From positions 1,550,001-1,614,000 of the forward strand of contig OZ257133.1 in NCBI GenBank assembly GCA_965279135.1: a DNA stretch of 64,000 nt. The letters are read 5' to 3'. Positions 8,568-16,930 of this stretch are shown in pieces (position 1 is the stretch's first letter; every line of letters begins with the position of its first letter). This stretch comes from Croceimicrobium sp965279135. Lineage in GTDB: Bacteria; Bacteroidota; Bacteroidia; Flavobacteriales; Schleiferiaceae. Below the pieces are notes generated by a model. The model searched no databases, was not told the origin of the DNA, and was given only the letters and a program-made list of their open reading frames with translations. The translations under genes were made by a program, and so were the position numbers.

Positions 8568-9355
8568 TGCCCATATACCACGATCAAATAGGTCGGGAAA
8601 TTGACTTGGCTCACCCTCCCAAAAGGATTATTTCTACGGTTCCTTCAATCACCGAGTTAGTGGTTGATTTAGGATCAAAATCCGAATTGGTAGGGCTTAC
8701 CTCATGGTGCGTTCAACCCCCAGGATTAAGAGAGGAGAAAAAGGTTATCGGAGGTACGAAGAACCTTGATATTGAACAAATTAGAGCATTAAAGCCTGAT
8801 TTAATTCTTGCCAATAAGGAAGAGAATATCAAGGACCAGATTGAAGCCCTGGCACAGGAATTTCCGGTTTGGGTAAGTGATGTGCGCAATTTGGATCAAG
8901 GCCTAGAAATGATAAGTCGTATCGGAACTATTCTTGGGAAGAAACAGGAGGCAGAGCAAATGATTGCTGAATTCCAAGACAGTCGAAACAAGATTAACAA
9001 GACGAAAGCGGACTCCTTTCTCTACTTTATTTGGAAGGACCCATGGATGGTCGCTGGACCAGACAGTTATATTTCTGCCATGGTCGAAGAATCTGGATTA
9101 AAGAATGCTGCCCCCTCTAATCAAGGTCGCTACCCTGAGTTAAGTATTAAGCAAATACAAGAATTAAACCCTAAGTATATCATCCTCAGTTCAGAACCCT
9201 ATAGTTTCAAAAGCGGAGATCTGGAATTATTCAGTGAATTAGGCTTTAGAAGTAAGCTAATGGATGGCGAGTTATTTAGTTGGTATGGCAGCCGTATCGG
9301 GAAATGCCTGGACCTCCTAAGGAAAAACCCCTTTTCCCTGATTTCACCCGAGTAG
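8567..9355 (+). CDS. BtuF/FepB-like metal-receptor fold protein without signal peptide
   Basis: A 262-residue protein with the two-lobed periplasmic-binding fold of cobalamin/iron-siderophore receptors: PKRIISTVPSITELVVDLG at the N-terminus, IEQIRALKPDLILANKEEN, and a second lobe from about 140 (FLYFIWKDPWMVAGPDSYISAMVEESG). Unlike transported family members it begins MPIYHDQIGREIDLA with no signal peptide or lipobox, so as read it would stay in the cytoplasm. It shares a base with the upstream CBS-like gene and is probably co-translated with it. No ABC permease or ATPase is adjacent. A binding role for a corrinoid, haem or metal is inference only. Confidence 0.8.
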   Translation: MPIYHDQIGREIDLAHPPKRIISTVPSITELVVDLGSKSELVGLTSWCVQPPGLREEKKVIGGTKNLDIEQIRALKPDLILANKEENIKDQIEALAQEFPVWVSDVRNLDQGLEMISRIGTILGKKQEAEQMIAEFQDSRNKINKTKADSFLYFIWKDPWMVAGPDSYISAMVEESGLKNAAPSNQGRYPELSIKQIQELNPKYIILSSEPYSFKSGDLELFSELGFRSKLMDGELFSWYGSRIGKCLDLLRKNPFSLISPE

Positions 9356-9399
9356 GGCTTTCTAAATCAGTAATTTTAGGAGTGTAAGAACTTCTACTC

Positions 9400-11004
9400 G
9401 TGCCTGATACTGTCGATCCTATACTTTTTTACACAGGAAATTTCACTGCCCGAGAGCTAGTAGAAAAAACCCTGTTAGAGTCTGACTATCATCTGATGAG
9501 CACCAATAGCCTTCAGGATATGCCAGACTTTAAAGCACTCAGCTATTTCCATATGATCATTTTCTGCCCTGGAAATGATCTAGATGCGGAATTGGTTTTT
9601 TTGGCGGAGTTAAAGCATTATCATCCAGGTCCTTCACTTCCACTCTTACTGTTCGACCCACACTCCATTCTTGAAAACCGCGAAGAGCTCCTACAATTGG
9701 ATTTTCAGGACTATAGAAGTCATGAAGTAAATAAAAGTGCACTGCGCTTTGCCGTTAAACGTTTACTAACAAGTCGAAAAGAGTTCCTGGAACAAGAGGA
9801 TGAGCTCAAACGGTTGATGCTTGAAAAAGATAAAAAGAGCCACTTGTTAGAAGAAGTGAGCTTAAAAGCCCAAGAGAGCGATAGACTTAAAACTGCATTT
9901 CTAAATAACATATCCCATGAGCTAAGAACTCCCATGAATGGAATTCTGGGATTTCTTGAATACCTGGAAGATCCGCAATTAGAAGGGGCGCTTAAAAGCC
10001 AATTTATCAAAAACATAAGGGAGAGTAGTGAACGCTTGTTAAACACTCTACAGGATCTTATCGAAATCTCCGAGATCGAAGCAGGTGATCTCAAAATGAA
10101 GTTTGAAACCGTCAACCTTAAGCACTTAGGGGAATTTGTTTACAAGCATTATCTACCTCGTGCTTCAGCAAAAGGTCTTCGGCTTAATTATCACTTCAAT
10201 GTTCCGGAAGAAAGGAATATGATATGGAGTGATGCCAATAAGCTCAAGGGCATCCTGATTCATTTATTAAACAATTCCATCAAATTCACCAATAAGGGAC
10301 AAATAGACATCCGCTTTGAGATGATAGAAGACCGTTTAGAAATCATCGTTAAAGACTCGGGAATTGGAATGCATGAGGAGGACATTGAACGCATCTATAG
10401 ACACTTTGTACAAATCGAAGAACACCTAACCCGAAAGTATGATGGCCTCGGTTTGGGATTAACCATTTGTGAAGCTTATAGTCAGTGTCTTAACGGTAAG
10501 CTGCAGATCGAATCAAAGGTAGATAATGGAACCACCGTAGCTTTACAAGTACCCTTTATCAGCGGGAAAATGGCCCTCACTCCCAAGAAGCCTATTCGGA
10601 CAGATATGGATTTTCACTTCTCTAAGGCAAAGGTGCTTTTGGTGGATGATGATCCCATCAATCTTCAGCTACTTGAAAAATTCTTAAAGGACAGCGTAGA
10701 AGACCTCCAAACTCAAAGAGCTAAAAATGGTGTGGAGGCGGTAGAGTTTTACCGGCAAGACCCTAGTTTCGATCTGATTCTTATGGACTTAAAAATGCCT
10801 CTAATGAATGGTTTTGAGGCGACAAGGCAAATTCGTGGTTTAAATGAGCAGGTGCCAATAATTGCACAAACTGCCTATGCCATGCATCAGGATAAGCGGA
10901 AAGCTTTGGATGAAGGATGTAATGACTTTCTTTCTAAACCCCTTAATAAGAAGAGCTTTAATGAAAGCATCGCCAAGTTCCTTAAGCCTTTAGCAAACGC
11001 TTGA
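9400..11004 (+). CDS. Hybrid histidine kinase-response regulator with degenerate N-terminal receiver
   Basis: A 534-residue cytoplasmic protein starting at GTG (a weak TAATTTTA box lies at 9371-9378). Residues 1-120 look like a receiver fold, but the phosphoacceptor position reads IIFCPGND and the usual acidic pocket is missing, so it is probably a pseudo-receiver. A coiled coil (about 125-165) leads to HisKA with His173 (NNISHELRTPMNG), HATPase (HLLNNSIKF, DSGIGM, GLGLGLTI) and a complete C-terminal receiver (DDD 416-418, Asp463 in LMDLKMP, Lys513). No membrane segments are present. Its last 23 bp overlap the convergent pyrD. Confidence 0.9.
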   Translation: MPDTVDPILFYTGNFTARELVEKTLLESDYHLMSTNSLQDMPDFKALSYFHMIIFCPGNDLDAELVFLAELKHYHPGPSLPLLLFDPHSILENREELLQLDFQDYRSHEVNKSALRFAVKRLLTSRKEFLEQEDELKRLMLEKDKKSHLLEEVSLKAQESDRLKTAFLNNISHELRTPMNGILGFLEYLEDPQLEGALKSQFIKNIRESSERLLNTLQDLIEISEIEAGDLKMKFETVNLKHLGEFVYKHYLPRASAKGLRLNYHFNVPEERNMIWSDANKLKGILIHLLNNSIKFTNKGQIDIRFEMIEDRLEIIVKDSGIGMHEEDIERIYRHFVQIEEHLTRKYDGLGLGLTICEAYSQCLNGKLQIESKVDNGTTVALQVPFISGKMALTPKKPIRTDMDFHFSKAKVLLVDDDPINLQLLEKFLKDSVEDLQTQRAKNGVEAVEFYRQDPSFDLILMDLKMPLMNGFEATRQIRGLNEQVPIIAQTAYAMHQDKRKALDEGCNDFLSKPLNKKSFNESIAKFLKPLANA

Positions 11005-12001
11005 TTAGAGCAGGCCCCTCATAGATAAAGCCTGTATATACCTGAACTAAAGTGGCTCCGGCCTCAAGCTTTTCCTGATAATCAGCTTTGGTTTGCACCC
11101 CTCCTACGGCAATTATAGGAAATGCTGCATCTGACTTTTCATGTAAATAACGAATCACTTCGGTTGAGCGATTTTTAACGGGTTTTCCGCTTAGCCCCCC
11201 TGCTCCTATCGCTTCAATTCTTTTAGAGTCGGTTTTTAAACCCTCTCTGCTAATTGTGGTATTGGTGGCTATTACCCCTTCAATTTTAGTTTCTTGTATG
11301 ATCTCAATGATATCATCCAATTGTGCCTCACTCAAATCAGGAGCGATTTTAAGCAGAATTGGTTTAGACTTCCCTTCCTTGGCATCATCCTCTTTCAAGG
11401 CTTTTAGGATTTTCTTCAATGGTTCCTTTTCTTGAAGGTCTCTTAGATTAGGAGTATTGGGAGAACTCACATTAACCACAAAATAGTCTACATAGGGATG
11501 AAGAGCCTTGCGGCAGATTTGATAATCTTCTAAGGCCTTTTCATTAGGAGTGATTTTATTCTTACCAATATTGCCTCCGATTATCAAGTCTTTTGGGCGC
11601 TTTGTTTTTAATCTCTCGCAAAGCGCTTCAATTCCTGCATTATTGAACCCCATCCTATTAATTAAACCCTGATCCGCCGGAAGACGAAACATGCGGGGTT
11701 TAGGATTGCCTTCTTGTGCCTTGGGGGTAACCGTACCAACTTCGATAAAGCCAAAACCATAGTTATAAAGCTCCCGATATAGTTTTCCGTCTTTATCAAA
11801 ACCCGCAGCCAGTCCAACTCTATTCGGAAAGTGCAGTCCCCAAAGATTTACACCCTCAGTGTTTTTAGGACGGAATAATGCACGATTTATAGCAGCAATA
11901 CCGGGAATTTTATGAATGATTCGGATGAGATTGAAGGTGAAATGATGGGCTTTTTCCGGATCAAGCTGAAAGAGGAATGGCCGAATAATACTGCGGTACA
12001 T
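10982..12001 (-). CDS. pyrD: Dihydroorotate dehydrogenase (quinone), class 2
   Basis: A 339-residue enzyme of pyrimidine synthesis that oxidises dihydroorotate to orotate and passes electrons to the quinone pool. Class 2 features: an N-terminal membrane-associating helical extension (MYRSIIRPFLFQLDPEKAHH), the FMN-site GFDKDG and NRMGFNN, and the catalytic-Ser motif NVSSPNTPNLRDLQ; the C-terminal phosphate-binding part reads IIAVGGVQT and GATLVQVYTGFIYEGP. It overlaps the convergent hybrid kinase by 23 bp. It is divergent from smpB, with a promoter box at 12016-12023. Confidence 0.95.
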   Translation of the reverse strand: MYRSIIRPFLFQLDPEKAHHFTFNLIRIIHKIPGIAAINRALFRPKNTEGVNLWGLHFPNRVGLAAGFDKDGKLYRELYNYGFGFIEVGTVTPKAQEGNPKPRMFRLPADQGLINRMGFNNAGIEALCERLKTKRPKDLIIGGNIGKNKITPNEKALEDYQICRKALHPYVDYFVVNVSSPNTPNLRDLQEKEPLKKILKALKEDDAKEGKSKPILLKIAPDLSEAQLDDIIEIIQETKIEGVIATNTTISREGLKTDSKRIEAIGAGGLSGKPVKNRSTEVIRYLHEKSDAAFPIIAVGGVQTKADYQEKLEAGATLVQVYTGFIYEGPALIKRLLKA

Positions 12002-12015
12002 ACCAGAATTTTGGA

Positions 12016-12023
12016 CAAAGATA
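12016..12023 (-). promoter_or_regulatory. -7 promoter box TATCTTTG for pyrD
   Basis: Exact TAnnTTTG match on the minus strand, 14 bp before the pyrD ATG at 12001. Confidence 0.55.
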
Positions 12024-12032
12024 GCACTAGTT

Positions 12033-12049
12033 AAGCTCCGAAAGAGCTT
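12033..12049. repeat. Short inverted repeat between divergent pyrD and smpB promoters
   Basis: Perfect 6-bp arms AAGCTC / GAGCTT with a CGAAA loop, placed between the two -7 boxes. It could be a small operator or a chance hairpin; there is no T-tract, so it is not a terminator. Confidence 0.35.
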
Positions 12050-12050
12050 G

Positions 12051-12058
12051 TATCTTCG
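12051..12058 (+). promoter_or_regulatory. -7 promoter box TATCTTCG for smpB
   Basis: TTCG variant of TAnnTTTG, 8 bp before the smpB ATG at 12067, implying a very short leader. Confidence 0.5.
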
Positions 12059-12066
12059 CGGGCTTA

Positions 12067-12522
12067 ATGGGAGATGCGAACATAAATATCAAGAATCGAA
12101 AGGCTCGATTTAATTACGAGGTCCTGGACACCTACGAAGCAGGTATCAAACTACTCGGAACGGAAATAAAATCCATTCGCGAGGGACAGGCCAGCTTGCA
12201 GGAAGCCTATTGCTTTTTCGAAGCCGAAAACCGCTTGATCGTTAAGAACATGCATATTGCTGAGTACAGTCATGGCAATATTAACAATCATGAACCCCTA
12301 AGAGAAAGGCTTCTGCTATTGCACAAAAAGGAATTGCAAAAACTGAATGCAGAGGTTGAGAAAGGTAATCGCACAATCATACCCTTAAACTTGTATATCA
12401 ACGACAAGGGCCTCGCGAAAATGAAAATTGCTCTAGCGCAAGGAAAGAAAACACACGATAAGCGAGATTCCCTTAAAGAAAAGGACCTAAAACGAGAAAT
12501 GGATCGAGCCCTCCGTCGTTAA
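12067..12522 (+). CDS. smpB: SsrA-binding protein SmpB
   Basis: A 151-residue partner of tmRNA in trans-translation (rescue of stalled ribosomes). Family motifs are clear: NRKARFNYEVLDTYEAGIKLLGTEIKSIREG, the GNINNHEPLRERLLLLHKKEL segment, PLNLYINDKGLAKMKIALAQGKKTHDKR and a basic C-terminal tail. Length is normal. tmRNA itself is not visible in this window. The stop overlaps by 4 bp with the convergent small gene that follows. Confidence 0.96.
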   Translation: MGDANINIKNRKARFNYEVLDTYEAGIKLLGTEIKSIREGQASLQEAYCFFEAENRLIVKNMHIAEYSHGNINNHEPLRERLLLLHKKELQKLNAEVEKGNRTIIPLNLYINDKGLAKMKIALAQGKKTHDKRDSLKEKDLKREMDRALRR

Positions 12523-12851
12523 GTGAATTTGCCCCGTAACCTTTTACTGCGTTGCTCGGCTAAGAGCTCCAATTCTACCGTCTCTTCTACCCGTTTACAA
12601 CAAGCCCTTAATCTGGCCTTTAAAGCAAGTGCAGCCGGCGGTAATGCATTGTCCGATCGAATGTAGGTATCTCGATCCGGCCAAACGGAATATTCAAAAT
12701 AGTCTAACAAGGCGGTGCGCCTGTGAATCCTCGACCCGAGGCATCCTGCATATCGAAAATTTAAATCGCTTAGTATTTTCCAAGTGCTTAAGAATTCCTC
12801 TTCAGCATTTTTCTTTAGGTGGTAGGATTGCAATGTTATATAACGACTCAC
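12519..12851 (-). CDS. Small ABM-like (dimeric alpha/beta barrel) protein
   Basis: A 110-residue protein with no signal peptide. The start SRYITLQSYHLKKNAEEEFLSTW, followed by LGSRIHRR and YFEYSVWPDRDTYIRS, follows the pattern of antibiotic-biosynthesis-monooxygenase (ABM) ferredoxin-like proteins, where a strand-helix-strand opening leads to a W-P/D-x-E/T stretch. The function is unknown; such proteins act as small monooxygenases or simple dimeric binders. Convergent with smpB (4-bp overlap of stops). Confidence 0.6.
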   Translation of the reverse strand: MSRYITLQSYHLKKNAEEEFLSTWKILSDLNFRYAGCLGSRIHRRTALLDYFEYSVWPDRDTYIRSDNALPPAALALKARLRACCKRVEETVELELLAEQRSKRLRGKFT

Positions 12852-13094
12852 TGTAAGTAGATGACCTTAGCAAGGTAGTAAAAAGTAATACATTTAAGGA
12901 AATTCTATTTCATTATTAAACATCTAAATATCAGAATATTGTGAATTACATTTCACCAAACCAACGCATTTTAAACAAAAAGTTATAGTCTATTTGGTGT
13001 GATTAGAAACTCTTTACCATAGCTTAAGATTTCTTTAAGGGAGTAAGGACAATATAAATGCGAGTATTGCTTTAATCTTCAAAGCCCTAAATCG
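12852..13094. other. AT-rich intergenic region, no gene seen
   Basis: Both flanking genes read away from it. I see no tRNA fold, no convincing small ORF and no exact -7 box. Short inverted arms CACCAAA (12954-12960) and TTTGGTG (12993-12999), 32 bp apart, are the only structure noted. Confidence 0.5.
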
Positions 13095-13715
13095 ATGTCC
13101 AGGAAATTCTTCGCCTTCTTACTTTTTGTAGCCCTACTTGCCATAACACGTCCATTTTTCCTTCCCGGCCACAATCCCTATTTCTTTATCCTTTGGAATT
13201 TATTCCTGGCAGCTATACCTTATTTCGTGGCTTTAATCCAGAAAAAGCTTAGTACCCCACCGGTGCTTTCATTTATAGGTTGGTGCTTGTGGTTGCTGTT
13301 TTTCCCCAATGCACCCTATATAATCACCGATCTTATCCATTTAGATCATTCTCGAGGGTTTGATTGGTATGACACCATCCTTATACTGAGTGCGGGTATT
13401 GCCGGATTAAAATTTGCTTACGACAGTCTTGATATGCTGGTGGATAACCTGGAACTTGTTATACCTCGTATTCCAAGGTGGATCTGGGATTTCACATTCC
13501 TGGGACTTGCCGCATATGGTGTATATCTAGGGAGGTATCTTCGATTTAACAGTTGGGATCTGTTCCACAATCCAAGTGGATTAATATCAGCTTGCCTGGA
13601 CCTATTTATTCATCCTCTTTCAAATCTTCGAGAATGGAGCATGATAGGTCTTTTCACCTTTTTCCTCATCGGCATTCGACAAATTTGGCCTAAGGAAAAA
13701 CTGCAAGAGGCTTGA
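13095..13715 (+). CDS. DUF1361 family membrane protein
   Basis: A 206-residue polytopic membrane protein with about six hydrophobic segments. The family motif WLLFFPNAPYIITDLIHL is present at about 75-92, with an aromatic/Asp-rich loop after it (SRGFDWYDTILIL). The function of DUF1361 is not known. Its TGA directly abuts the stop of the convergent folD with no spacer. No clear promoter box lies upstream. Confidence 0.85.
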   Translation: MSRKFFAFLLFVALLAITRPFFLPGHNPYFFILWNLFLAAIPYFVALIQKKLSTPPVLSFIGWCLWLLFFPNAPYIITDLIHLDHSRGFDWYDTILILSAGIAGLKFAYDSLDMLVDNLELVIPRIPRWIWDFTFLGLAAYGVYLGRYLRFNSWDLFHNPSGLISACLDLFIHPLSNLREWSMIGLFTFFLIGIRQIWPKEKLQEA

Positions 13716-14591
13716 CTACATTTTATGCCTTACCGCTAGGAGCGTGTTCTTAAGTAGGCTCACTCTGGTCATAGGGCCCACACCACCAGGTACGGGTGTT
13801 ATATAGCTGGCTTTTGGCGCAACAGAGTCAAACTCTACATCACCAACCAAACGATGACCGGATTTTTTAGATTTATCTACCACTCTAGTAGTACCCACGT
13901 CAATAATAACCACCCCTTCTTTCACCATATCTCCATTGATGAAATTTGGCTTACCTAAAGCGGCGATGATAATATCAGCATCTCTAAGTAATTCCTTCAA
14001 GTTTGTGGTTCTGCTATGAGTCAAGGTAACTGTGGCATTCCCTGGGTAATGATTCCTACCCATTAGGATACTAGCCGGTAATCCTACTATATGAGAGCGA
14101 CCTACAACCACACAGTGCTTGCCACCGGTTTCAATATTGTAGCGGTCTAGTAAATCCATGATTCCCATTGGAGTAGCCGGAACGTAGCTAGGTAGGTTCA
14201 GTGCCATCTTACCGAGATTCATAGGGTGAAAGCCATCCACATCCTTTTCAGGATCAATCGCCATTAGAATTTTCTGCTCACTAATGTGCTTAGGCAGCGG
14301 AAGTTGTACAATAAAGCCGTCTACGTCTTCATCCGCATTGAGCTTATGAACTTCTTCCAATAACTCTTTTTCGGTGATGGTCTCCGACAGCTTAACTAAG
14401 GTTGATTTATAACCTACCTCTTCGCAATCTTTGATTTTGGCATTTACATAGGTTACACTTGCTCCATTATTCCCCACTAAAACCGCAGCCAAATGCGGGG
14501 TTTTTCCACCTTTAGCCTTAATGGCTTTTACCTCTTCGGCAATTTCATTTCTAATATCCTGAGAGGTCTGTTTTCCATCGATTAAAATCAT
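13716..14591 (-). CDS. folD: Bifunctional methylenetetrahydrofolate dehydrogenase / cyclohydrolase
   Basis: A 291-residue cytoplasmic one-carbon enzyme interconverting 5,10-methylene-THF and 10-formyl-THF with NADP. Visible motifs: SVTYVNAKIKDCEEVG (catalytic Tyr/Lys), DGFIVQLPLPKHI, PEKDVDGFHPMNLG, PATPMGIMDLL, the dinucleotide-binding VVVGRSHIVGLP and the C-terminal PVPGGVGPMT. Length and domain order are standard. A -7 box lies 38 bp upstream. Confidence 0.96.
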   Translation of the reverse strand: MILIDGKQTSQDIRNEIAEEVKAIKAKGGKTPHLAAVLVGNNGASVTYVNAKIKDCEEVGYKSTLVKLSETITEKELLEEVHKLNADEDVDGFIVQLPLPKHISEQKILMAIDPEKDVDGFHPMNLGKMALNLPSYVPATPMGIMDLLDRYNIETGGKHCVVVGRSHIVGLPASILMGRNHYPGNATVTLTHSRTTNLKELLRDADIIIAALGKPNFINGDMVKEGVVIIDVGTTRVVDKSKKSGHRLVGDVEFDSVAPKASYITPVPGGVGPMTRVSLLKNTLLAVRHKM

Positions 14592-14629
14592 TGCGCTTCG
14601 CTATCCTTGTTAATGTTTGGTTGAAACAA

Positions 14630-14637
14630 CAAAGGTA
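14630..14637 (-). promoter_or_regulatory. -7 promoter box TACCTTTG for folD
   Basis: Exact TAnnTTTG match, 38 bp upstream of the folD ATG at 14591, giving a leader of about 30 nt. Confidence 0.5.
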
Positions 14638-14661
14638 GGATAACCGAATGGCATAACCATC

Positions 14662-14904
14662 CTATCTGCCTCCCCTGCGCAATGCTCTTCCGGTACCAAT
14701 CAGAATTGCGGGAATCACGAGATGAAGCACCCAAAACAGAAGCGTATCCATATCGTCCTTCATCATGAATTCATCGGGATCAGCTTTATAATCTCTCCAC
14801 ATCCTAGGCGCCTCCTCATAGATGGTTGGCGACAGATAAAGTAAATGCAAAAGAATAGCTATGGATATCAGAATAATGATCGTACCTAAAAACTTCTTTC
14901 CCAT
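14662..14904 (-). CDS. Small two-segment membrane protein, unknown
   Basis: An 80-residue protein with membrane segments at about 5-27 (FLGTIIILISIAILLHLLYL) and 55-72 (LLFWVLHLVIPAILIGTG), an acidic loop between them (DPDEFMMKDDMD) and a basic tail (RALRRGGR). I do not recognise the family. It reads toward folD, but folD has its own promoter box between them, so co-transcription is uncertain. The heptad repeat array lies just upstream. Confidence 0.6.
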   Translation of the reverse strand: MGKKFLGTIIILISIAILLHLLYLSPTIYEEAPRMWRDYKADPDEFMMKDDMDTLLFWVLHLVIPAILIGTGRALRRGGR

Positions 14905-14963
14905 GGTTTGGCTCTAAAAATTGTGAGACTAAAATAGTTAAGAAGAGGGATATATGGGATTTG

Positions 14964-15108
14964 AGATGTGAGATGTGAGATGTGAGAATTTAGAACGTAG
15001 AGCTTAGTTATTAGACCGTAGAGCTTAGTTATTGGAACCTAGATACCTACTTTCTACCTTCTACTATCTACTATCTACCATCTACTAATTACCATCTACT
15101 AACTACTA
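14964..15108 (-). repeat. Heptanucleotide-periodic array, copy 1 (longest)
   Basis: Read on the minus strand, the array starts 3 bp after the stop codon of the gene ending at 15112. Nine in-phase 7-mers cover 15108-15046: variants of TAGTAGA, TGGTAGA and TGGTAAT, closing with AGGTAGA and AAGTAGG. A second section follows with the motif TAACTAAGCTCTA twice (about 15000-15033) and ends in three plus-strand GAGATGT units (14964-14984). Nearly every 7-mer of the first section carries GTA at positions 3-5. Related arrays are at 24879 and 48171, both in the orientation of the gene that ends there. Confidence 0.85.
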
Positions 15109-15111
15109 AAC

Positions 15112-15408
15112 TCACCTCAACTTCTCAATCATAGCCCGACTAAGGCTTTCAGAGTACATCCCATAAGCATCTACCAAAAGGCCCTTCTGATTTCCTGATA
15201 CTCCGGAAATGGCAAAAAGTATAGAAGCATCATCCGGATCTGAGGCCCCTTCGAATCGGAAAACCTGATCAATGTGGAATTGCTCCGGACTAAGGTTTAA
15301 GTCCAATGAATTACAATAGATGGATTCAGATTTTAGATTATAATCAAGGGTATAACCTTCTTTCCGCATTCCGTTAATAGCTTCGCTTAGGGTATCAAAT
15401 GCTTGCAT
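15112..15408 (-). CDS. Small conserved protein (often mislabelled PRPP synthetase)
   Basis: A 98-residue cytoplasmic protein: FDTLSEAINGMRKEGYTLDYN, then NSLDLNLSPEQFHIDQVFRFEG, DPDDASILFAISG and a final LLVDAYGMYSESLSRAMIEKL. I recognise this as a small Bacteroidota family often annotated as phosphoribosylpyrophosphate synthetase, but at 98 residues it lacks every catalytic element of that enzyme; treat it as of unknown function. Its stop lies 3 bp from heptad array copy 1. It is the next gene downstream of ffh, 149 bp away. Confidence 0.75.
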   Translation of the reverse strand: MQAFDTLSEAINGMRKEGYTLDYNLKSESIYCNSLDLNLSPEQFHIDQVFRFEGASDPDDASILFAISGVSGNQKGLLVDAYGMYSESLSRAMIEKLR

Positions 15409-15557
15409 AAAAGATGATTTGTTGGTGAGTTGAAATAACAGGCTAGAAATGATTATCGTTCAGAACGGAAGAAAAATGATTTCGTTTCCTAAATCTATCA
15501 AAGGAATTCTATTTCCCTGGCCATCAATCCTTAAGGCAAGAAAAACCCAGAAATCCC

Positions 15558-16907
15558 CTACATCGGGCCGCGACCGCCTCCCATTCCTTTCATCATATTG
15601 GCCATACCTCTACGACCGCCAGCACCCTGCATCATCTTCATCATTTTGCTCATTTCCGAAAATTGCTTCATTAGCTGATTCACTTCTTGAATACCTTTTC
15701 CGGAACCATCTGCAATACGCTTGCGCCGGCTCCCATTTATGAGTTTTGGATTTGCGCGCTCGTCAGGCGTCATGGATTGAATAATCGCCTCCACTCCTTT
15801 GAAAGCATCATCATCCAGATCAATGTTCTTCATCATTTTGCCCATCCCCGGGATCATGCCCATCAAATCCTTCATGTTACCCATTTTACGGATCTGATTG
15901 ATTTGCCCAAGGAAATCATCAAAGTCAAACTGATTCTTGGCGATTTTCTTCTGTACCCGGCGCGCCTCGTCTTCATCAAATTGCTCCTGAGCTCTTTCAA
16001 CCAAAGAAACCACATCACCCATTCCCAGGATACGGTCGGCCATCCGTTCGGGATGAAAAACATCCAGGGCATCCATCTTCTCACCGGTACCGATGAATTT
16101 AATCGGCTTCTGAACCACGGAGCGTATGGTAAGCGCAGCTCCACCACGGGTATCACCATCTAATTTGGTAAGAATAACCCCTTCATAATCCAGGACATCA
16201 TTAAATGCTTTGGCCGTATTAACCGCATCCTGACCGGTCATGGAGTCAACTACGAAAAGTGTTTCCTGAGGTTTAACCGCTTTATGGATATTGCGGATTT
16301 CCGTCATCATATCCTCATCAATCGCCAAACGACCAGCGGTATCGACAATAACCACATTATGACCGTTCTGCTTTGCATGAGCCAGGGCTTTTTCTGCAAT
16401 ATCTACCGGGTTCTTATTCTCCTTATCCGAGAATACCTCTACTCCGATCTGCTCGCCAACCACATGTAATTGGTCAATCGCCGCCGGACGATAAACATCA
16501 CCTGCTACTAAAAGAACCTTGCGAGTCTTTTTGCGCTTTAGGTAATTAGCCAGCTTACCTGAATGGGTAGTTTTACCAGAACCTTGCAGTCCGGCCATTA
16601 AGATTACGGTAGGTTTAGCACTGATATCTAATTCAGTGGCGGTACCTCCCATAAGCTCGGCCATCTCATCGCGAACGGCTTTGGTAAGCACCTGGCCAGG
16701 CTTCAAACTGGTGAGTACATTTTCACCAATCGCCTTCTCTTTTACCGTATTCGTGAAATCCTTGGCTATCTTAAAGCTAACATCGGCGTCCACCAAGGCC
16801 CGACGAATCTCCTTCAAGGTTTCGGCAACATTAACTTCTGAAATTTGCCCGTGTCCTTTGAGGACGTGAAAGGCTTTATCTAATTTATCCTGAAGATTAT
16901 CAAACAT
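15558..16907 (-). CDS. ffh: Signal recognition particle GTPase Ffh
   Basis: A 449-residue SRP54-type protein that targets nascent membrane and secretory proteins to the FtsY receptor. Domains: N (1-90), G with P-loop GLQGSGKTT (106-114), DTAGR (189-193) and TKLD (247-250), then the methionine-rich M domain (MKDLMGMIPGMGKMM, about 330 on) with the RNA-binding segment NGSRRKRIADGSG. The tail is a Gly/Met-rich low-complexity stretch. A -7 box lies 23 bp upstream. 4.5S RNA is not seen in the window. Confidence 0.97.
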   Translation of the reverse strand: MFDNLQDKLDKAFHVLKGHGQISEVNVAETLKEIRRALVDADVSFKIAKDFTNTVKEKAIGENVLTSLKPGQVLTKAVRDEMAELMGGTATELDISAKPTVILMAGLQGSGKTTHSGKLANYLKRKKTRKVLLVAGDVYRPAAIDQLHVVGEQIGVEVFSDKENKNPVDIAEKALAHAKQNGHNVVIVDTAGRLAIDEDMMTEIRNIHKAVKPQETLFVVDSMTGQDAVNTAKAFNDVLDYEGVILTKLDGDTRGGAALTIRSVVQKPIKFIGTGEKMDALDVFHPERMADRILGMGDVVSLVERAQEQFDEDEARRVQKKIAKNQFDFDDFLGQINQIRKMGNMKDLMGMIPGMGKMMKNIDLDDDAFKGVEAIIQSMTPDERANPKLINGSRRKRIADGSGKGIQEVNQLMKQFSEMSKMMKMMQGAGGRRGMANMMKGMGGGRGPM

Positions 16908-16930
16908 CTTATAATATCAATAGAGGGCTG

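Noticed and set aside
9720..10115. 131-codon minus-strand frame
   Set aside because: Antisense to the hybrid kinase HisKA region; Ser/Leu-rich shadow.
14964..15108. CRISPR array at the heptad repeats
   Set aside because: The units are 7 nt with no unique spacers and no cas genes; the same pattern recurs at 24879 and 48171.
15112..15408. Phosphoribosylpyrophosphate synthetase
   Set aside because: This label is common for the family, but 98 residues without PRPP or ATP motifs cannot be that enzyme.
15687..16163. 158-codon plus-strand frame
   Set aside because: It lies antisense to the well-conserved ffh; no promoter or family similarity.
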